Notes under the pieces: model-generated
The model's input: only the letters and a program-made list of their open reading frames with translations
The model's database searches: none
What the model was told of the DNA's origin: nothing
Program-made: the position numbers and the translations under genes
Source of the DNA: UBA724 sp964008075
GTDB lineage: Bacteria; Bacteroidota; Bacteroidia; Flavobacteriales; Flavobacteriaceae
Length of the DNA: 43,257 nt
Assembly: GCA_964008075.1 (NCBI GenBank)
Contig: CAXGAP010000007.1
Span: 1-43,257 of the forward strand
Reading direction: 5' to 3'
In this document: positions 1-8,523 of the stretch, piece after piece
How the letters are laid out: each line of letters opens with the position of its first letter
Numbering within the stretch: the stretch's first letter is position 1

Positions 1-3
1 AGC

Positions 4-975
4 ATGACCATTGGCATATCGATTGGCGATCCAAACGGGATTGGTCCCGAGGTGGCCCTCAAGACCTTTGCCGGCTCGGAATTGCTTGCGGTTTGTACCC
101 CCATCGTATATGCCCATTTTGATTTTGTAAATCAACAAGCCGCCCATTTCGGCTTGGAATACCCCATCGAGCGAATGCACGACCAGCCCAAACAAGGGGT
201 GTTGAATGTGGTGGACTGTTGGTCAGAATCGATCCAACCCCAATATGGAAAAGTGGATGCAAAAGCAGGCAAGTGTGCAGTGAAATCATTACATGCAGCA
301 AGCAAGGCTTTGCAACAGGGCACTATCGACGCTTTGGTGACTGCACCCATTCACAAGGCTGCCATTCAAAGTGAGGTGTTTAACTTTCCAGGACATACCG
401 ACTTTTTGGCGCAAGAATTTAATGGTCAAGCATTGATGTTTTTGATGCATGCCGATCTCCGAGTTGCGTTGGTGACAGATCATGTTCCTGTCAAAGACAT
501 CGCCATGCACATCACTGCCGATCGAATTGAAAGCAAACTCAAAGCAGTGGCCCATTCACTTCAGCAGGATTTTGGCATCACAAACCCCCGTATTGCTGTA
601 CTGGGACTAAACCCCCATGCAGGTGATATGGGAGTCATTGGCAAGGAGGAAATAAAAACCCTAGTACCTTTGCTGCAAAGCACAGATGTTGTCAAAGCAG
701 AAGTCAATGGGCCATTCTCTGCAGATGCTTTTTTTGGATCGAAATCATATAAAAACTATGATGCCATTTTAGCGATGTATCACGATCAAGGCTTGATCCC
801 ATTCAAAACCCTATCCTTTGGGCAAGGGGTTAATTTTACAGCTGGCTTGTCAGTGGTGCGCACTTCACCCGACCATGGAACAGCTTTTGCGATTGCTGGA
901 AAAGGAGTAGCAGACCCTGAATCCTTTGCACAAGCAGTAAAAGTTGCCATCGAAATTGTCGAGAGACGAGCCTAA
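4..975 (+). CDS. pdxA: 4-hydroxythreonine-4-phosphate dehydrogenase
   Basis: PdxA oxidises 4-phosphohydroxy-L-threonine, an NAD-dependent cytoplasmic step in DXP-dependent vitamin B6 (PLP) synthesis. Visible motifs are the N-terminal GISIGDPNGIGPE, TAPIHK (about 113-118), GHTDF (130-134), NPHAGD (203-208), MYHDQG (258-263) and TSPDHGTA (287-294). His160, His205 and His260 match the family's three metal-binding histidines. At 323 residues it is near family length, and the stop is in the window. The start is uncertain: the ATG lies 3 bases from the window edge and the codon before it is open, so a few residues may be missing, although the first motif sits very near the N terminus as expected. 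It is followed by a 98-base gap with its own promoter signal, so it need not be cotranscribed with the next gene. Confidence 0.95.
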   Translation: MTIGISIGDPNGIGPEVALKTFAGSELLAVCTPIVYAHFDFVNQQAAHFGLEYPIERMHDQPKQGVLNVVDCWSESIQPQYGKVDAKAGKCAVKSLHAASKALQQGTIDALVTAPIHKAAIQSEVFNFPGHTDFLAQEFNGQALMFLMHADLRVALVTDHVPVKDIAMHITADRIESKLKAVAHSLQQDFGITNPRIAVLGLNPHAGDMGVIGKEEIKTLVPLLQSTDVVKAEVNGPFSADAFFGSKSYKNYDAILAMYHDQGLIPFKTLSFGQGVNFTAGLSVVRTSPDHGTAFAIAGKGVADPESFAQAVKVAIEIVERRA

Positions 976-1021
976 AAATCGATCAAAAAATCCTTCTCAA
1001 CAGCAAGATGCCAACAAGGGG

Positions 1022-1051
1022 TTTGCCATTGAGTGTTTTTTGTTATCTTTG
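1022..1051 (+). promoter_or_regulatory. Bacteroidota-type promoter for DUF177-rpmF
   Basis: TATCTTTG at 1044-1051 matches the Bacteroidota -7 element TAnnTTTG. TTTG at 1022-1025 lies 18 bases upstream and could be the -33 element. The -7 element ends 22 bases before the ATG at 1074. It is assigned by consensus and position only. Confidence 0.55.
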
Positions 1052-1073
1052 GCGACCGTAATGTTGAGATAAA

Positions 1074-1604
1074 ATGGAAGCGAACGCAGATTTTGACATT
1101 CAGTTTTCAGGACTTAAAGATGGCGTTCACACCTTTGAATTTCAACTGACGGAACCGTTCTTTGAGACTTTCGACAATGAAGAATTCAACGCTGTTGCAG
1201 CCAAAGCAGTGGTAAACCTTTACAAGAAGCCCACACTAATGGAAGCCGAATTTTCATTGGAAGGCCATGTGAATGTAAACTGCGATTTGACCAATGAGCC
1301 TTTTGATTTGGCGGTGTCCAACCACTTTCAAATGGTGATTAAGTTTGGGCCAGCGTTCAGTGACGACCATGATGATATGATTGTATTGCCTCATGGTTCA
1401 CATCAGTTCAATGTCACCCATCAGCTCTACGAGTTAGTGGTTTTGAGTGTTCCACAAAAACGCGTACACCCAGGCGTTGAAGATGGCAGTTTGAATTCAG
1501 AAGTTCTCGAAAAACTTGATCAGCTCAAGCCCTCATCGAACAGCCACGCATCACAAAGTGAAACAGATCCACGTTGGGATGCATTGAAAAAATTAAAAAA
1601 GTAA
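1074..1604 (+). CDS. DUF177 (YceD-like) protein
   Basis: A 176-residue acidic protein of the DUF177/YceD family, usually encoded just upstream of rpmF. The family is linked to ribosome and 23S rRNA accumulation in bacteria and plastids; its exact biochemical role is not settled. The sequence has the family's N-terminal beta-rich part (FQLTEPFFETFDNEEFN, about 26-42), a central EGHVNVNCDLT segment with a single Cys, and a Lys-rich C-terminal end after a Ser/Asn-rich linker. The family's canonical cysteine pair is incomplete. The rpmF start lies 3 bases after the stop, so the two genes are almost certainly cotranscribed. The family assignment rests on context plus sequence. Confidence 0.85.
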   Translation: MEANADFDIQFSGLKDGVHTFEFQLTEPFFETFDNEEFNAVAAKAVVNLYKKPTLMEAEFSLEGHVNVNCDLTNEPFDLAVSNHFQMVIKFGPAFSDDHDDMIVLPHGSHQFNVTHQLYELVVLSVPQKRVHPGVEDGSLNSEVLEKLDQLKPSSNSHASQSETDPRWDALKKLKK

Positions 1605-1607
1605 AGT

Positions 1608-1802
1608 ATGGCACATCCTAAACGAAAAATATCCAAAACGCGTCGCGACAAACGCCGAACGCATTACAAAGCCACTAGCCCACAGATTGCTGTTTGCTCA
1701 ACAACTGGTGAGTCGCATCTATACCATCGTGCGCATTGGCATGAAGGAAAATTGTATTATAGAGGGAAAGTGCTTATCGACAGCACCACCGAAACAGCTT
1801 AA
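1608..1802 (+). CDS. rpmF: 50S ribosomal protein L32
   Basis: L32 is a small protein of the large ribosomal subunit. This 64-residue protein starts MAHPKRKISKTRRDKRR, the family's basic N terminus. The C-terminal half should carry a four-Cys zinc ribbon, but only Cys30 remains; the second knuckle position is Thr33 (CSTTG), and the later Cys pair is replaced within a His- and Tyr-rich stretch (YHRAHWHEGK). This is a zinc-independent ('C-minus') L32, as I recall is usual in flavobacteria. It sits 3 bases after the DUF177 gene and is followed by a strong hairpin terminator, so it ends that short operon. Confidence 0.97.
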   Translation: MAHPKRKISKTRRDKRRTHYKATSPQIAVCSTTGESHLYHRAHWHEGKLYYRGKVLIDSTTETA

Positions 1803-1824
1803 AAGCTGACCGACCTTATTGATC

Positions 1825-1847
1825 AAACGCCTTTCGGGGCGTTTTTT
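1825..1847 (+). terminator. rho-independent terminator after rpmF
   Basis: AAACGCC (1825-1831) pairs with GGCGTTT (1838-1844) around a six-base loop and is followed by more T. It lies 22 bases after the rpmF stop, separating DUF177-rpmF from fabH. Confidence 0.8.
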
Positions 1848-1949
1848 ATTTTTCAAAAAATACAAAAAAAACAAGTTTTTAGGCTAAAAATGATCAATTT
1901 TTAGTAATTTTCGGCCCAATTTGCGTCATTTTTAACTAAAACAGCGCAT

Positions 1950-2942
1950 ATGACAAAAAGACGAATCGCAGCTATTACAGCCGTGGGAGCTTATGTTCCC
2001 GATCAAGTGCTCTCCAATATAGATTTAGAGAAAATGGTTGACACTTCCGATGAGTGGATTCGCTCGCGAACAGGAATTTCCGAGCGGAGGATATTGAAAG
2101 ACAAACCCACTTCGTTCATGGCCATTCAAGCTGCGAAAAATCTCATCGAGCGTTCGTCGATCGATCCAAAAACCATTGATCTTGTTCTTGTTAGTACCTC
2201 AACACCTGATGTGGTGATTGCAGCGACTGCAGCCCATGTGGCAACTGAAATTGGCGCAACTACTGCTTTTGGCTATGACTTACAAGCGGCTTGCTCTGGC
2301 TTTCTTTATGGGATGTCCACTGCTGCTGCTTATGTCAGTTCTGGCCGCTATCAGCGTGTGTTGGTGATTGGAGCAGATAAAATGTCATCGATTATCGACT
2401 ATAAGGATCGTACTACTTGTATCATATTTGGAGATGGTGCAGGGGCAGCTTTGTTCGAGCCAAACCACGAAGGACTTGGGCTGATGGACGAGCACTTCCG
2501 CTCTGACGGAATTGGGCGTGATTATCTCTTTATCGAGGCTGGAGGGTCGATGCTACCAGCATCATCAGAAACGGTTTCGAATGGGCAACATTTTTTGCGT
2601 CAAGATGGTAAAACAGTTTTTAAATTTGCTGTTTCTAATATGTCAGAAGCAACTACCAAATTGATGGAACGAAATGAACTGGTTTCAGAAGACATTGATT
2701 TTTTTGTGCCTCATCAGGCCAACCAAAGAATCATAGACGCTACAGCACAGCGCGCGGGGATCAAGCCCGAAAAAGTGCTCTCCAATATATCATCTTACGG
2801 CAATACAACTGCCGCAACTCTTCCACTGATTTTATCAGATTTTGAACATCGCTTTCAAAAAGGAGACAACATTATGTTTGCTGCTTTTGGAGGCGGATTC
2901 ACGTGGGGTGCAGCATGGCTCAAATGGGCTTATAATACTTAA
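1950..2942 (+). CDS. fabH: 3-oxoacyl-[ACP] synthase III
   Basis: FabH condenses an acyl-CoA starter with malonyl-ACP to begin each fatty acid chain in the type II cytoplasmic system; its starter preference sets straight- or branched-chain products. The Cys-His-Asn triad is visible: Cys115 in QAACSGF, His255 in VPHQAN and Asn285 in SYGNTTAAT. The GDGAGAALFE motif lies at 161-170. At 330 residues it is full length. The ATG at 1950 follows a weak promoter-like TAATTTTC sequence (one mismatch to TAnnTTTG). accB follows after 20 bases, so carboxylase subunits and the initiating synthase are probably coexpressed. Confidence 0.97.
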   Translation: MTKRRIAAITAVGAYVPDQVLSNIDLEKMVDTSDEWIRSRTGISERRILKDKPTSFMAIQAAKNLIERSSIDPKTIDLVLVSTSTPDVVIAATAAHVATEIGATTAFGYDLQAACSGFLYGMSTAAAYVSSGRYQRVLVIGADKMSSIIDYKDRTTCIIFGDGAGAALFEPNHEGLGLMDEHFRSDGIGRDYLFIEAGGSMLPASSETVSNGQHFLRQDGKTVFKFAVSNMSEATTKLMERNELVSEDIDFFVPHQANQRIIDATAQRAGIKPEKVLSNISSYGNTTAATLPLILSDFEHRFQKGDNIMFAAFGGGFTWGAAWLKWAYNT

Positions 2943-2962
2943 TAAAACAATAACAAAACATT

Positions 2963-3448
2963 ATGGAACTTAAAGAAATCCAAAATCTAATCAAGTTTGT
3001 CGCAAAATCAGGGGTAAACGAAGTACACGTTGAAATGGGTGAAACCAAAGTCACCATCAAAACTGGTGGAGATGTGGTGCAGCAAGTTGTGACTGTTCCT
3101 GCTGCGACTGAAGTCGCAACACCAGCAGCTCCTGTGGCACGACCACCAGCGCCCGCGGCAGAGACAGCACCACCAGCGCCCGCAGCTGCGGTGACAGAAA
3201 ACGATAATCACATCACAATCAAATCACCTATTATTGGAACTTTTTATCGCAAGCCATCTCCCGATAAACCTAATTTTGTGGAGGCTGGTGATCAAGTCAA
3301 TGAAGGTGATGTCCTTTGTGTGGTTGAGGCGATGAAGCTGTTTAATGAAATTGAGTCTGAGGTATCAGGGACTATTGTCAAGGTTCTTGTTGATGACTCT
3401 TCACCAGTTGAGTTTGATCAACCACTGTTTGTTATCGACCCATCTTAA
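2963..3448 (+). CDS. accB: biotin carboxyl carrier protein of acetyl-CoA carboxylase
   Basis: AccB carries the biotin that AccC carboxylates and the carboxyltransferase uses. This 161-residue protein has the usual three parts: an N-terminal region with MELKEIQNLIKFV, a flexible Ala/Pro-rich linker (about 45-76), and a C-terminal biotinyl domain. The biotin attachment site is Lys125 in EAMK, and the family's SPIIGTFYRKPSP stretch lies at 88-100. It sits 20 bases after fabH and 18 bases before accC. The linker is low complexity and gives rise to spurious Cys/Trp-rich frames on the other strand. Confidence 0.97.
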   Translation: MELKEIQNLIKFVAKSGVNEVHVEMGETKVTIKTGGDVVQQVVTVPAATEVATPAAPVARPPAPAAETAPPAPAAAVTENDNHITIKSPIIGTFYRKPSPDKPNFVEAGDQVNEGDVLCVVEAMKLFNEIESEVSGTIVKVLVDDSSPVEFDQPLFVIDPS

Positions 3449-3466
3449 CCATCAAACCAAACACAG

Positions 3467-4810
3467 ATGTTTAACAAAATTCTTATCGCCAATCGTGGCG
3501 AAATCGCTTTACGAGTGATTCGTACCTGCCGTGAAATGGGTATTGGAACAGTTGCTGTTTATTCAAAAGCAGATGAAGAAAGCTTGCATGTAAAGTTTGC
3601 AGATGAAGCTGTTTGTATTGGCCCTGCTCCGAGTTCGGAATCGTATCTAAAAATTCCAAACATTATTGCAGCAGCAGAAATCACAAATGCCGATGCCATT
3701 CATCCTGGCTATGGTTTTTTGTCAGAAAACGCCAAGTTTTCCAAAATTTGTGATGAGCATAAGATCAAGTTTATAGGGGCTTCTGCAGACATGATTAGCA
3801 AAATGGGAGACAAGGCAACAGCAAAGGCCACAATGAAAGCTGCTGGAGTGCCAACTATCCCAGGTTCAGATGGACTGATCAAGGATTTTACACAGTGTAA
3901 AAAACTGGCCAAAAAAGTGGGATTCCCTGTGATGCTCAAAGCAACAGCTGGTGGAGGTGGAAAAGGGATGCGCGCTGTTTGGTCAGAAGAATACCTTCAA
4001 AAGGCATGGGATAGCGCTAGGCAAGAAGCCAAGGCATCTTTTGGCAACGACGGGATGTATATGGAAAAGCTGATTGAGGAACCACGTCATATCGAAATAC
4101 AAGTTGTTGGGGATTCGTTCGGAAATGCATGCCACTTGTCAGAAAGAGATTGCTCTGTTCAGCGTCGTCATCAAAAATTGACCGAGGAAACCCCATCTCC
4201 TTTTATGACCGACGAGCTAAGACAAAACATGGGGAAAGCCGCTGTGAAAGCTGCCGAATACATCAAATATGAAGGTGCAGGTACTGTGGAGTTTTTGGTT
4301 GATAAACATCGTAACTTCTATTTTATGGAAATGAACACTCGGATTCAGGTCGAGCACCCAATCACCGAGCAAGTCATCGATTATGACCTCATTGCAGAGC
4401 AGATCAAAGTCGCAGCTGGCCATCGATTAAGTGGTAAAGATTATTATCCAAAACTACACTCGATTGAGTGCCGAATCAATGCTGAAGATCCTTTTAACGA
4501 TTTTCGCCCATCTCCAGGGGTCATTCAAACCCTTCACACACCTGGCGGCCATGGTGTTCGATTGGACACCCACGTGTATGGGGGTTATGTTATTCCACCC
4601 CATTACGATTCTATGATTGCCAAGTTGATCACCACTGCACAAACGCGTGAAGAGGCAATCAATAAAATGAAACGTGCCCTCGACGAATTTGTAATTGAGG
4701 GAATTAAAACCACGATTCCTTTTCATCGTCAGTTGATGGATCACCCTAATTATGTAGCGGGAAATTACACAACGAAGTTTATGGAAGACTTTGAAATGAA
4801 ACAGGTTTAA
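3467..4810 (+). CDS. accC: biotin carboxylase subunit of acetyl-CoA carboxylase
   Basis: AccC uses ATP and bicarbonate to carboxylate the biotin on AccB. This 447-residue protein has the N-terminal FNKILIANRGEIALR motif, the ATP-grasp glycine loop AGGGGKGMR (about 161-169), and the MEMNTRIQVEHP active-site block (287-298). Length and order match stand-alone biotin carboxylases, with no fused carrier domain. It is the last gene of fabH-accB-accC and is followed by a terminator-like hairpin facing the convergent asd gene. It could also serve other acyl-CoA carboxyltransferases; one is encoded at 41059-42660. Confidence 0.97.
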   Translation: MFNKILIANRGEIALRVIRTCREMGIGTVAVYSKADEESLHVKFADEAVCIGPAPSSESYLKIPNIIAAAEITNADAIHPGYGFLSENAKFSKICDEHKIKFIGASADMISKMGDKATAKATMKAAGVPTIPGSDGLIKDFTQCKKLAKKVGFPVMLKATAGGGGKGMRAVWSEEYLQKAWDSARQEAKASFGNDGMYMEKLIEEPRHIEIQVVGDSFGNACHLSERDCSVQRRHQKLTEETPSPFMTDELRQNMGKAAVKAAEYIKYEGAGTVEFLVDKHRNFYFMEMNTRIQVEHPITEQVIDYDLIAEQIKVAAGHRLSGKDYYPKLHSIECRINAEDPFNDFRPSPGVIQTLHTPGGHGVRLDTHVYGGYVIPPHYDSMIAKLITTAQTREEAINKMKRALDEFVIEGIKTTIPFHRQLMDHPNYVAGNYTTKFMEDFEMKQV

Positions 4811-4829
4811 TGCAATAGTTCAACCAATC

Positions 4830-4856
4830 AAAAAGTACTCAACTGAGGGCTTTTTT
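4830..4856. terminator. terminator between convergent accC and asd
   Basis: AAAAAG (4830-4835) pairs with CTTTTT (4850-4855), with an inner CTCA/TGAG stem. The structure ends in T on the + strand and is also T-rich when read from the - strand, so it may serve both genes. Confidence 0.6.
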
Positions 4857-4868
4857 ACATCTATATAT

Positions 4869-5849
4869 TTATGATTGTTGGATGAGATATTCAGCGATTT
4901 GAACTGTATTTGTCGCAGCACCTTTGCGAAGGTTATCGGCAACAATCCATAGGTTCAGCCCCTTTTCTTGAGATTCGTCCTTTCGAATACGTCCGACAAA
5001 GACGTCGTCTTTTCCTTCTGCGTCGAGGGGCATGGGGTAGCCATTGTTGTCTAGATCATCAATCACCAACACTCCCGGAGTATTGTTGAGAAGCTCTCGA
5101 ACCTCATCCAAGTCTGCTACTTGAGAAAGGGTTAGGTTGACCGATTCGCTATGACCTCCGACCACAGGAATACGCACAGCTGTTGCAGTCACTTTGATAT
5201 TGGGGTCCAAAATTTTGTGTGTTTCATTGACCAATTTCATTTCCTCTTTGGTATATCCATTGTCCAGAAAAACATCACAGTGTGGGAGTGCATTGCGATG
5301 AATAGGATGGGGATAAGCCTTTTCGCCATCAACCCCCTCGTATTCGTTTTCCAATTGTTGTACTGCTTTGACTCCTGTACCAGTGATCGATTGATAGGTT
5401 GAAACAACAACTCGCTCAATGCCATATCGCTTGTGTATAGGGGCTAGAGCCATCACCATTTGAATCGTAGAACAGTTGGGATTGGCGATGATTTTGTCAT
5501 CAGGGGTGAGTTGATCTGCATTAATTTCTGGAACGATAAGCTTGTGATCTGGGTGCATTCTCCAGGCAGAGGAATTGTCAATAACAGTGGTGCCCACAGC
5601 TGCAAATTTTGGCGCCCAATCAAGTGATGTTTGTCCACCAGCCGAAAACAAGGCAAAGTCGGGGGCTTGCGCAACAGCATCTTCTAGACCAATCACAGTG
5701 TAGTATTTTCCTTTAAAGGCAATTGTTTTACCTACTGAACGCGCCGAAGCGACAGGAAGGAATTCTTTAATGGGGAAGTTTCTCTCTTCAAGAACATTTC
5801 GCATGATTTCACCAACCATACCTGTGACGCCGACAACTGCAACTTTCAT
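4869..5849 (-). CDS. asd: aspartate-semialdehyde dehydrogenase
   Basis: Asd makes aspartate semialdehyde from aspartyl phosphate with NADPH, the branch point to Lys/diaminopimelate, Thr and Met. The N terminus MKVAVVGVTGMVG is the Rossmann nucleotide loop. The catalytic cysteine is Cys126 in NPNCSTIQM, and the substrate region includes SITGTG and PHPIHRNALPHCD. At 326 residues it is full length. It is transcribed apart from alr, with a promoter match 19 bases upstream of the ATG and 101 bases between the two genes. Diaminopimelate supply links it loosely to the wall-related alr and M23 genes nearby. Confidence 0.97.
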   Translation of the reverse strand: MKVAVVGVTGMVGEIMRNVLEERNFPIKEFLPVASARSVGKTIAFKGKYYTVIGLEDAVAQAPDFALFSAGGQTSLDWAPKFAAVGTTVIDNSSAWRMHPDHKLIVPEINADQLTPDDKIIANPNCSTIQMVMALAPIHKRYGIERVVVSTYQSITGTGVKAVQQLENEYEGVDGEKAYPHPIHRNALPHCDVFLDNGYTKEEMKLVNETHKILDPNIKVTATAVRIPVVGGHSESVNLTLSQVADLDEVRELLNNTPGVLVIDDLDNNGYPMPLDAEGKDDVFVGRIRKDESQEKGLNLWIVADNLRKGAATNTVQIAEYLIQQS

Positions 5850-5868
5850 TTGTTTAATCTTAGGTCAG

Positions 5869-5876
5869 CAAAAATA
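5869..5876 (-). promoter_or_regulatory. -7 element for asd
   Basis: Read on the - strand this is TATTTTTG, matching TAnnTTTG. It ends 19 bases before the asd ATG. I see no clear -33 TTG at the usual distance. Confidence 0.4.
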
Positions 5877-5916
5877 ATGATAAAACCAACGCTGTGCGAG
5901 AATAGTATTTGAAAAA

Positions 5917-5939
5917 TCAAAAAAATAACAAAATGTTAT
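5917..5939 (-). terminator. possible weak terminator after alr
   Basis: On the - strand, ATAAC (5939-5935) and GTTAT (5929-5925) form a short AT-rich stem followed by a run of T. The stem is weak, so this is tentative. Confidence 0.3.
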
Positions 5940-5950
5940 AAAATTAACAA

Positions 5951-7039
5951 TTAAGGAATGATTACTCTGGGAACGCGTTGTGAGATGGCGGTTAGCAGTT
6001 CATAAGAAATGGTATCGGCATGTTCTGCGATAATTTCTGCGCTTGCATCAACACCACCAAAAACAATGATTTCATCTCCTTCTTTACAGTCGATGTTTGT
6101 CACATCAACCATTATCATATCCATGCATACATTACCCAAAATGGGTGCTTTCTGACCATGGATCACAACTGCACCTTTGCCTTTGCCATAGAGCCGTCCG
6201 ATACCATCTGCATGACCAATGGGTAGGGTAGCTGATCGAGTTGGTTTGTTGGCAACAAACCCACGATTATAGCCCACAGCATCTCCTAGTTTAACGTCAT
6301 GAATTTGAGAAATAATTGTTTTTAACACCCCTACTGGTCGAAGTAGATCACTGACTTCCTTTTGATTGCCATAGCCATATAACCCAATCCCACATCGAAT
6401 CATATCATAATGAGCTTCGGGGTAGTGAAAGACCCCAGAAGTGTTGAGCACATGATAAATGGGATCGCTACCAAAAATAGGCTTGATCAGGTCAAATTGC
6501 GCAAGTTGTTTGAGGGTAAATTCCCTTTCAGCCGGGTCTTCAGTGGCAGCCAGATGCGATAATACACCTTGTAGGTGAAAAGGGGAAGAGGCGAGATGTT
6601 GCTTGATCGATGCCCCTTCATCAATCGAAAACCCTAGGCGATTAAGACCTGTGTTGAATTTTAGATGAATTGGGTAGGCTGTTGATTGTTGCTCGACCAA
6701 TATTTTTTCAAGTGCATGTAGGATTCGCCAAGAGTACACACAGGGTTCGAGTTGATGCTCAATCAAAGTGGATAGCTGATGCATTTGGGGGTGGAGTACC
6801 AAAATTGGAATTTTAACCCCAGCTTTACGCAAGGCAATGCCCTCACTGACATAGGCAGCTCCGAGATAATCGGCACCCTCTTTTTCCAAACAACGCCCAA
6901 TAGCAGTAGCATCTGACCCATAGGCAAATGCTTTGACGACTGCCAATACTTTGGTGTGGGGTTGTAGTCGTTTTTTGATCTGCTGGAAGTTGTGACGTAG
7001 GGCGGGCAGATGGATTTCAAATCGTGTTGCTTCAGCCAC
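5951..7039 (-). CDS. alr: alanine racemase
   Basis: Alr interconverts L- and D-alanine with PLP and supplies D-Ala for peptidoglycan. The PLP lysine is Lys36 in VVKAFAYGSDA, and the second catalytic residue is Tyr257 in AVGYNRGF. CMDMIMVDVT and ISYELLTAISQRVPRV near the C terminus are family blocks. The 362-residue length is that of a stand-alone racemase; it is not fused to MurF, a fusion known in some Bacteroidota. The PLP-site sequence KAFAYG differs from the common KANAYG. The gene overlaps the upstream tdk by 8 bases, so the two are translationally coupled. Confidence 0.96.
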   Translation of the reverse strand: MAEATRFEIHLPALRHNFQQIKKRLQPHTKVLAVVKAFAYGSDATAIGRCLEKEGADYLGAAYVSEGIALRKAGVKIPILVLHPQMHQLSTLIEHQLEPCVYSWRILHALEKILVEQQSTAYPIHLKFNTGLNRLGFSIDEGASIKQHLASSPFHLQGVLSHLAATEDPAEREFTLKQLAQFDLIKPIFGSDPIYHVLNTSGVFHYPEAHYDMIRCGIGLYGYGNQKEVSDLLRPVGVLKTIISQIHDVKLGDAVGYNRGFVANKPTRSATLPIGHADGIGRLYGKGKGAVVIHGQKAPILGNVCMDMIMVDVTNIDCKEGDEIIVFGGVDASAEIIAEHADTISYELLTAISQRVPRVIIP

Positions 7040-7670
7040 TTTTTCTTTTTTTGTTTTCTTTCGACTTGTTAGGAGTTTTTTGTTTTATTTTGCCCATTCC
7101 CATTGCATGATAGTATGCTGCTCGACTGAGGGGTTCGTACTCGCCAGTCTGTCCAAGAAACACCAAATTTTCATCGTCGGATTTACGAAAACTGTACTGT
7201 GCAAGATTACCAGTGCGTGTGCAGACAGCATGGACTTTGGTGACGTATTCAGCAGTGGCCATCAAGTTGGGCATTGGCCCAAAAGGGTTGCCTTTATAAT
7301 CCATATCCAAGCCAGCAACAATTACACGAATGCCTTTGTTGGCGAGGTCATTGCAAACCGAAATGATTTCGTCATCAAAAAATTGCGCTTCGTCTATACC
7401 AACCACATCACAGCTATCAGCTAGAATGCGAATATTGGCAGCAGCAGGCACAGGGGTGGATCTGATTTCATTGGCATCATGCGAAACCACTTTGTCATCA
7501 TCATACCGATTGTCAACAGTTGGCTTAAAAATTTCGACTTTTTGTTTGGCAAACTGCGCTCTCTTCAATCGCCGAATGAGTTCTTCTGTTTTTCCAGAAA
7601 ACATGGAACCACAGATGACCTCAATCCAACCGAACTGTTCTTCTTGATTAACTGTATTTTCGAGAAACAT
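7032..7670 (-). CDS. tdk: thymidine kinase
   Basis: Type II thymidine kinase phosphorylates thymidine to dTMP in the salvage pathway. The P-loop GSMFSGKTEE lies at 21-30, the GIDEAQFF Walker B-like block at 91-98, and the thymidine-binding lasso region near 170-190. The zinc-binding site is eroded: Cys150 is kept, but the other three positions read Thr153, Ser182 and Ala185 (VCTRTGN and LSRAAYY). It has 212 residues with a basic C-terminal tail. A promoter match lies 32 bases upstream. It overlaps alr, so wall precursor and nucleotide salvage genes share a transcript without an obvious functional reason. Confidence 0.96.
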   Translation of the reverse strand: MFLENTVNQEEQFGWIEVICGSMFSGKTEELIRRLKRAQFAKQKVEIFKPTVDNRYDDDKVVSHDANEIRSTPVPAAANIRILADSCDVVGIDEAQFFDDEIISVCNDLANKGIRVIVAGLDMDYKGNPFGPMPNLMATAEYVTKVHAVCTRTGNLAQYSFRKSDDENLVFLGQTGEYEPLSRAAYYHAMGMGKIKQKTPNKSKENKKRKSG

Positions 7671-7702
7671 AGTCTGTGATTTTATTGCTCATCTGCCACT
7701 TA

Positions 7703-7710
7703 CAAAGGTA
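7703..7710 (-). promoter_or_regulatory. -7 element for tdk-alr
   Basis: On the - strand this reads TACCTTTG, matching TAnnTTTG, ending 32 bases before the tdk ATG. No convincing -33 element is seen. Confidence 0.45.
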
Positions 7711-7838
7711 TTAAAATCATAATACCCATGTAAGAACTGGGGATAAATAATCATAATGTTTTGGAAAGGAACATGATTGCAAAAGAAATAACTTATCTTT
7801 AATCCTCAACATATCCACCCCCACATAAATAAAAGATT

Positions 7839-8522
7839 TTGGAAATCCAGTCATCCACACTTTATGTTGTTCCTACACCGATTGGTAATTTGGCTGACAT
7901 CACTCATCGTTCAATCAATGTTCTTTCAAAAGTGGAGCTGATTTTGTGTGAGGACACCCGGGTCAGTCGCAAGTTGCTCAACCATTATGATATCATTACA
8001 CCAACCAAGTCGTATCATATGCACAATGAGCATCGCACAGTTTACGGACTGGTCAAGCAACTCCAACAAGGGATGTCCATGGCGTTGATTTCGGATGCAG
8101 GTACCCCTGCGATTTCTGACCCAGGATTTTTATTGGTCAGGACGTGTTTACAAGCGGGTCTTCAGGTGATCACTCTACCGGGGCCAACCGCCTTTATCCC
8201 CGCATTGGTACAAAGTGGATTTCCTACAGACCGCTTTATTTTTGAGGGGTTTTTGCCTCACAAAAAAGGGCGAAAGTCTAGACTCTCTCAACTCGCGGAA
8301 GAAACCAAAACCATTGTATTGTATGAGTCTCCTCATCGCATCGTAAAGACGTTGGTACAATGTGCTCAAGTGATGGGACCTGACAGGCAAGCATCGATTT
8401 CTAGAGAGCTTACCAAAGCTTTTGAGGAAACTGTACGAGGGACATTAGAAGAACTCGAAGCGCATTTTACGGCTCATCCGCCCAAAGGCGAATTTGTGCT
8501 CGTCATTCAAGGAAAGGACTGA
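7839..8522 (+). CDS. rsmI: 16S rRNA (cytidine(1402)-2'-O)-methyltransferase
   Basis: RsmI 2'-O-methylates C1402 of 16S rRNA in the decoding centre using SAM. Family blocks seen are LYVVPTPIGNLADIT, CEDTRVSRKLL, ISDAGTPAISDPG and LPGPTAFIPALVQSGF. At 227 residues it is full length. The start is not ATG: an in-frame stop at 7830-7832 leaves only AAG, ATT and TTG before the conserved N terminus, so TTG at 7839 is the best choice. recJ begins one base after the stop, so the two genes form an operon. Confidence 0.95.
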   Translation: MEIQSSTLYVVPTPIGNLADITHRSINVLSKVELILCEDTRVSRKLLNHYDIITPTKSYHMHNEHRTVYGLVKQLQQGMSMALISDAGTPAISDPGFLLVRTCLQAGLQVITLPGPTAFIPALVQSGFPTDRFIFEGFLPHKKGRKSRLSQLAEETKTIVLYESPHRIVKTLVQCAQVMGPDRQASISRELTKAFEETVRGTLEELEAHFTAHPPKGEFVLVIQGKD

Positions 8523-8523
8523 T

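Noticed and set aside
7671..7838. A small RNA or tRNA gene in the 168-base tdk-rsmI gap
   Set aside because: No cloverleaf-like arms or terminator hairpin can be seen; apart from the tdk promoter match it is plain AT-rich sequence.
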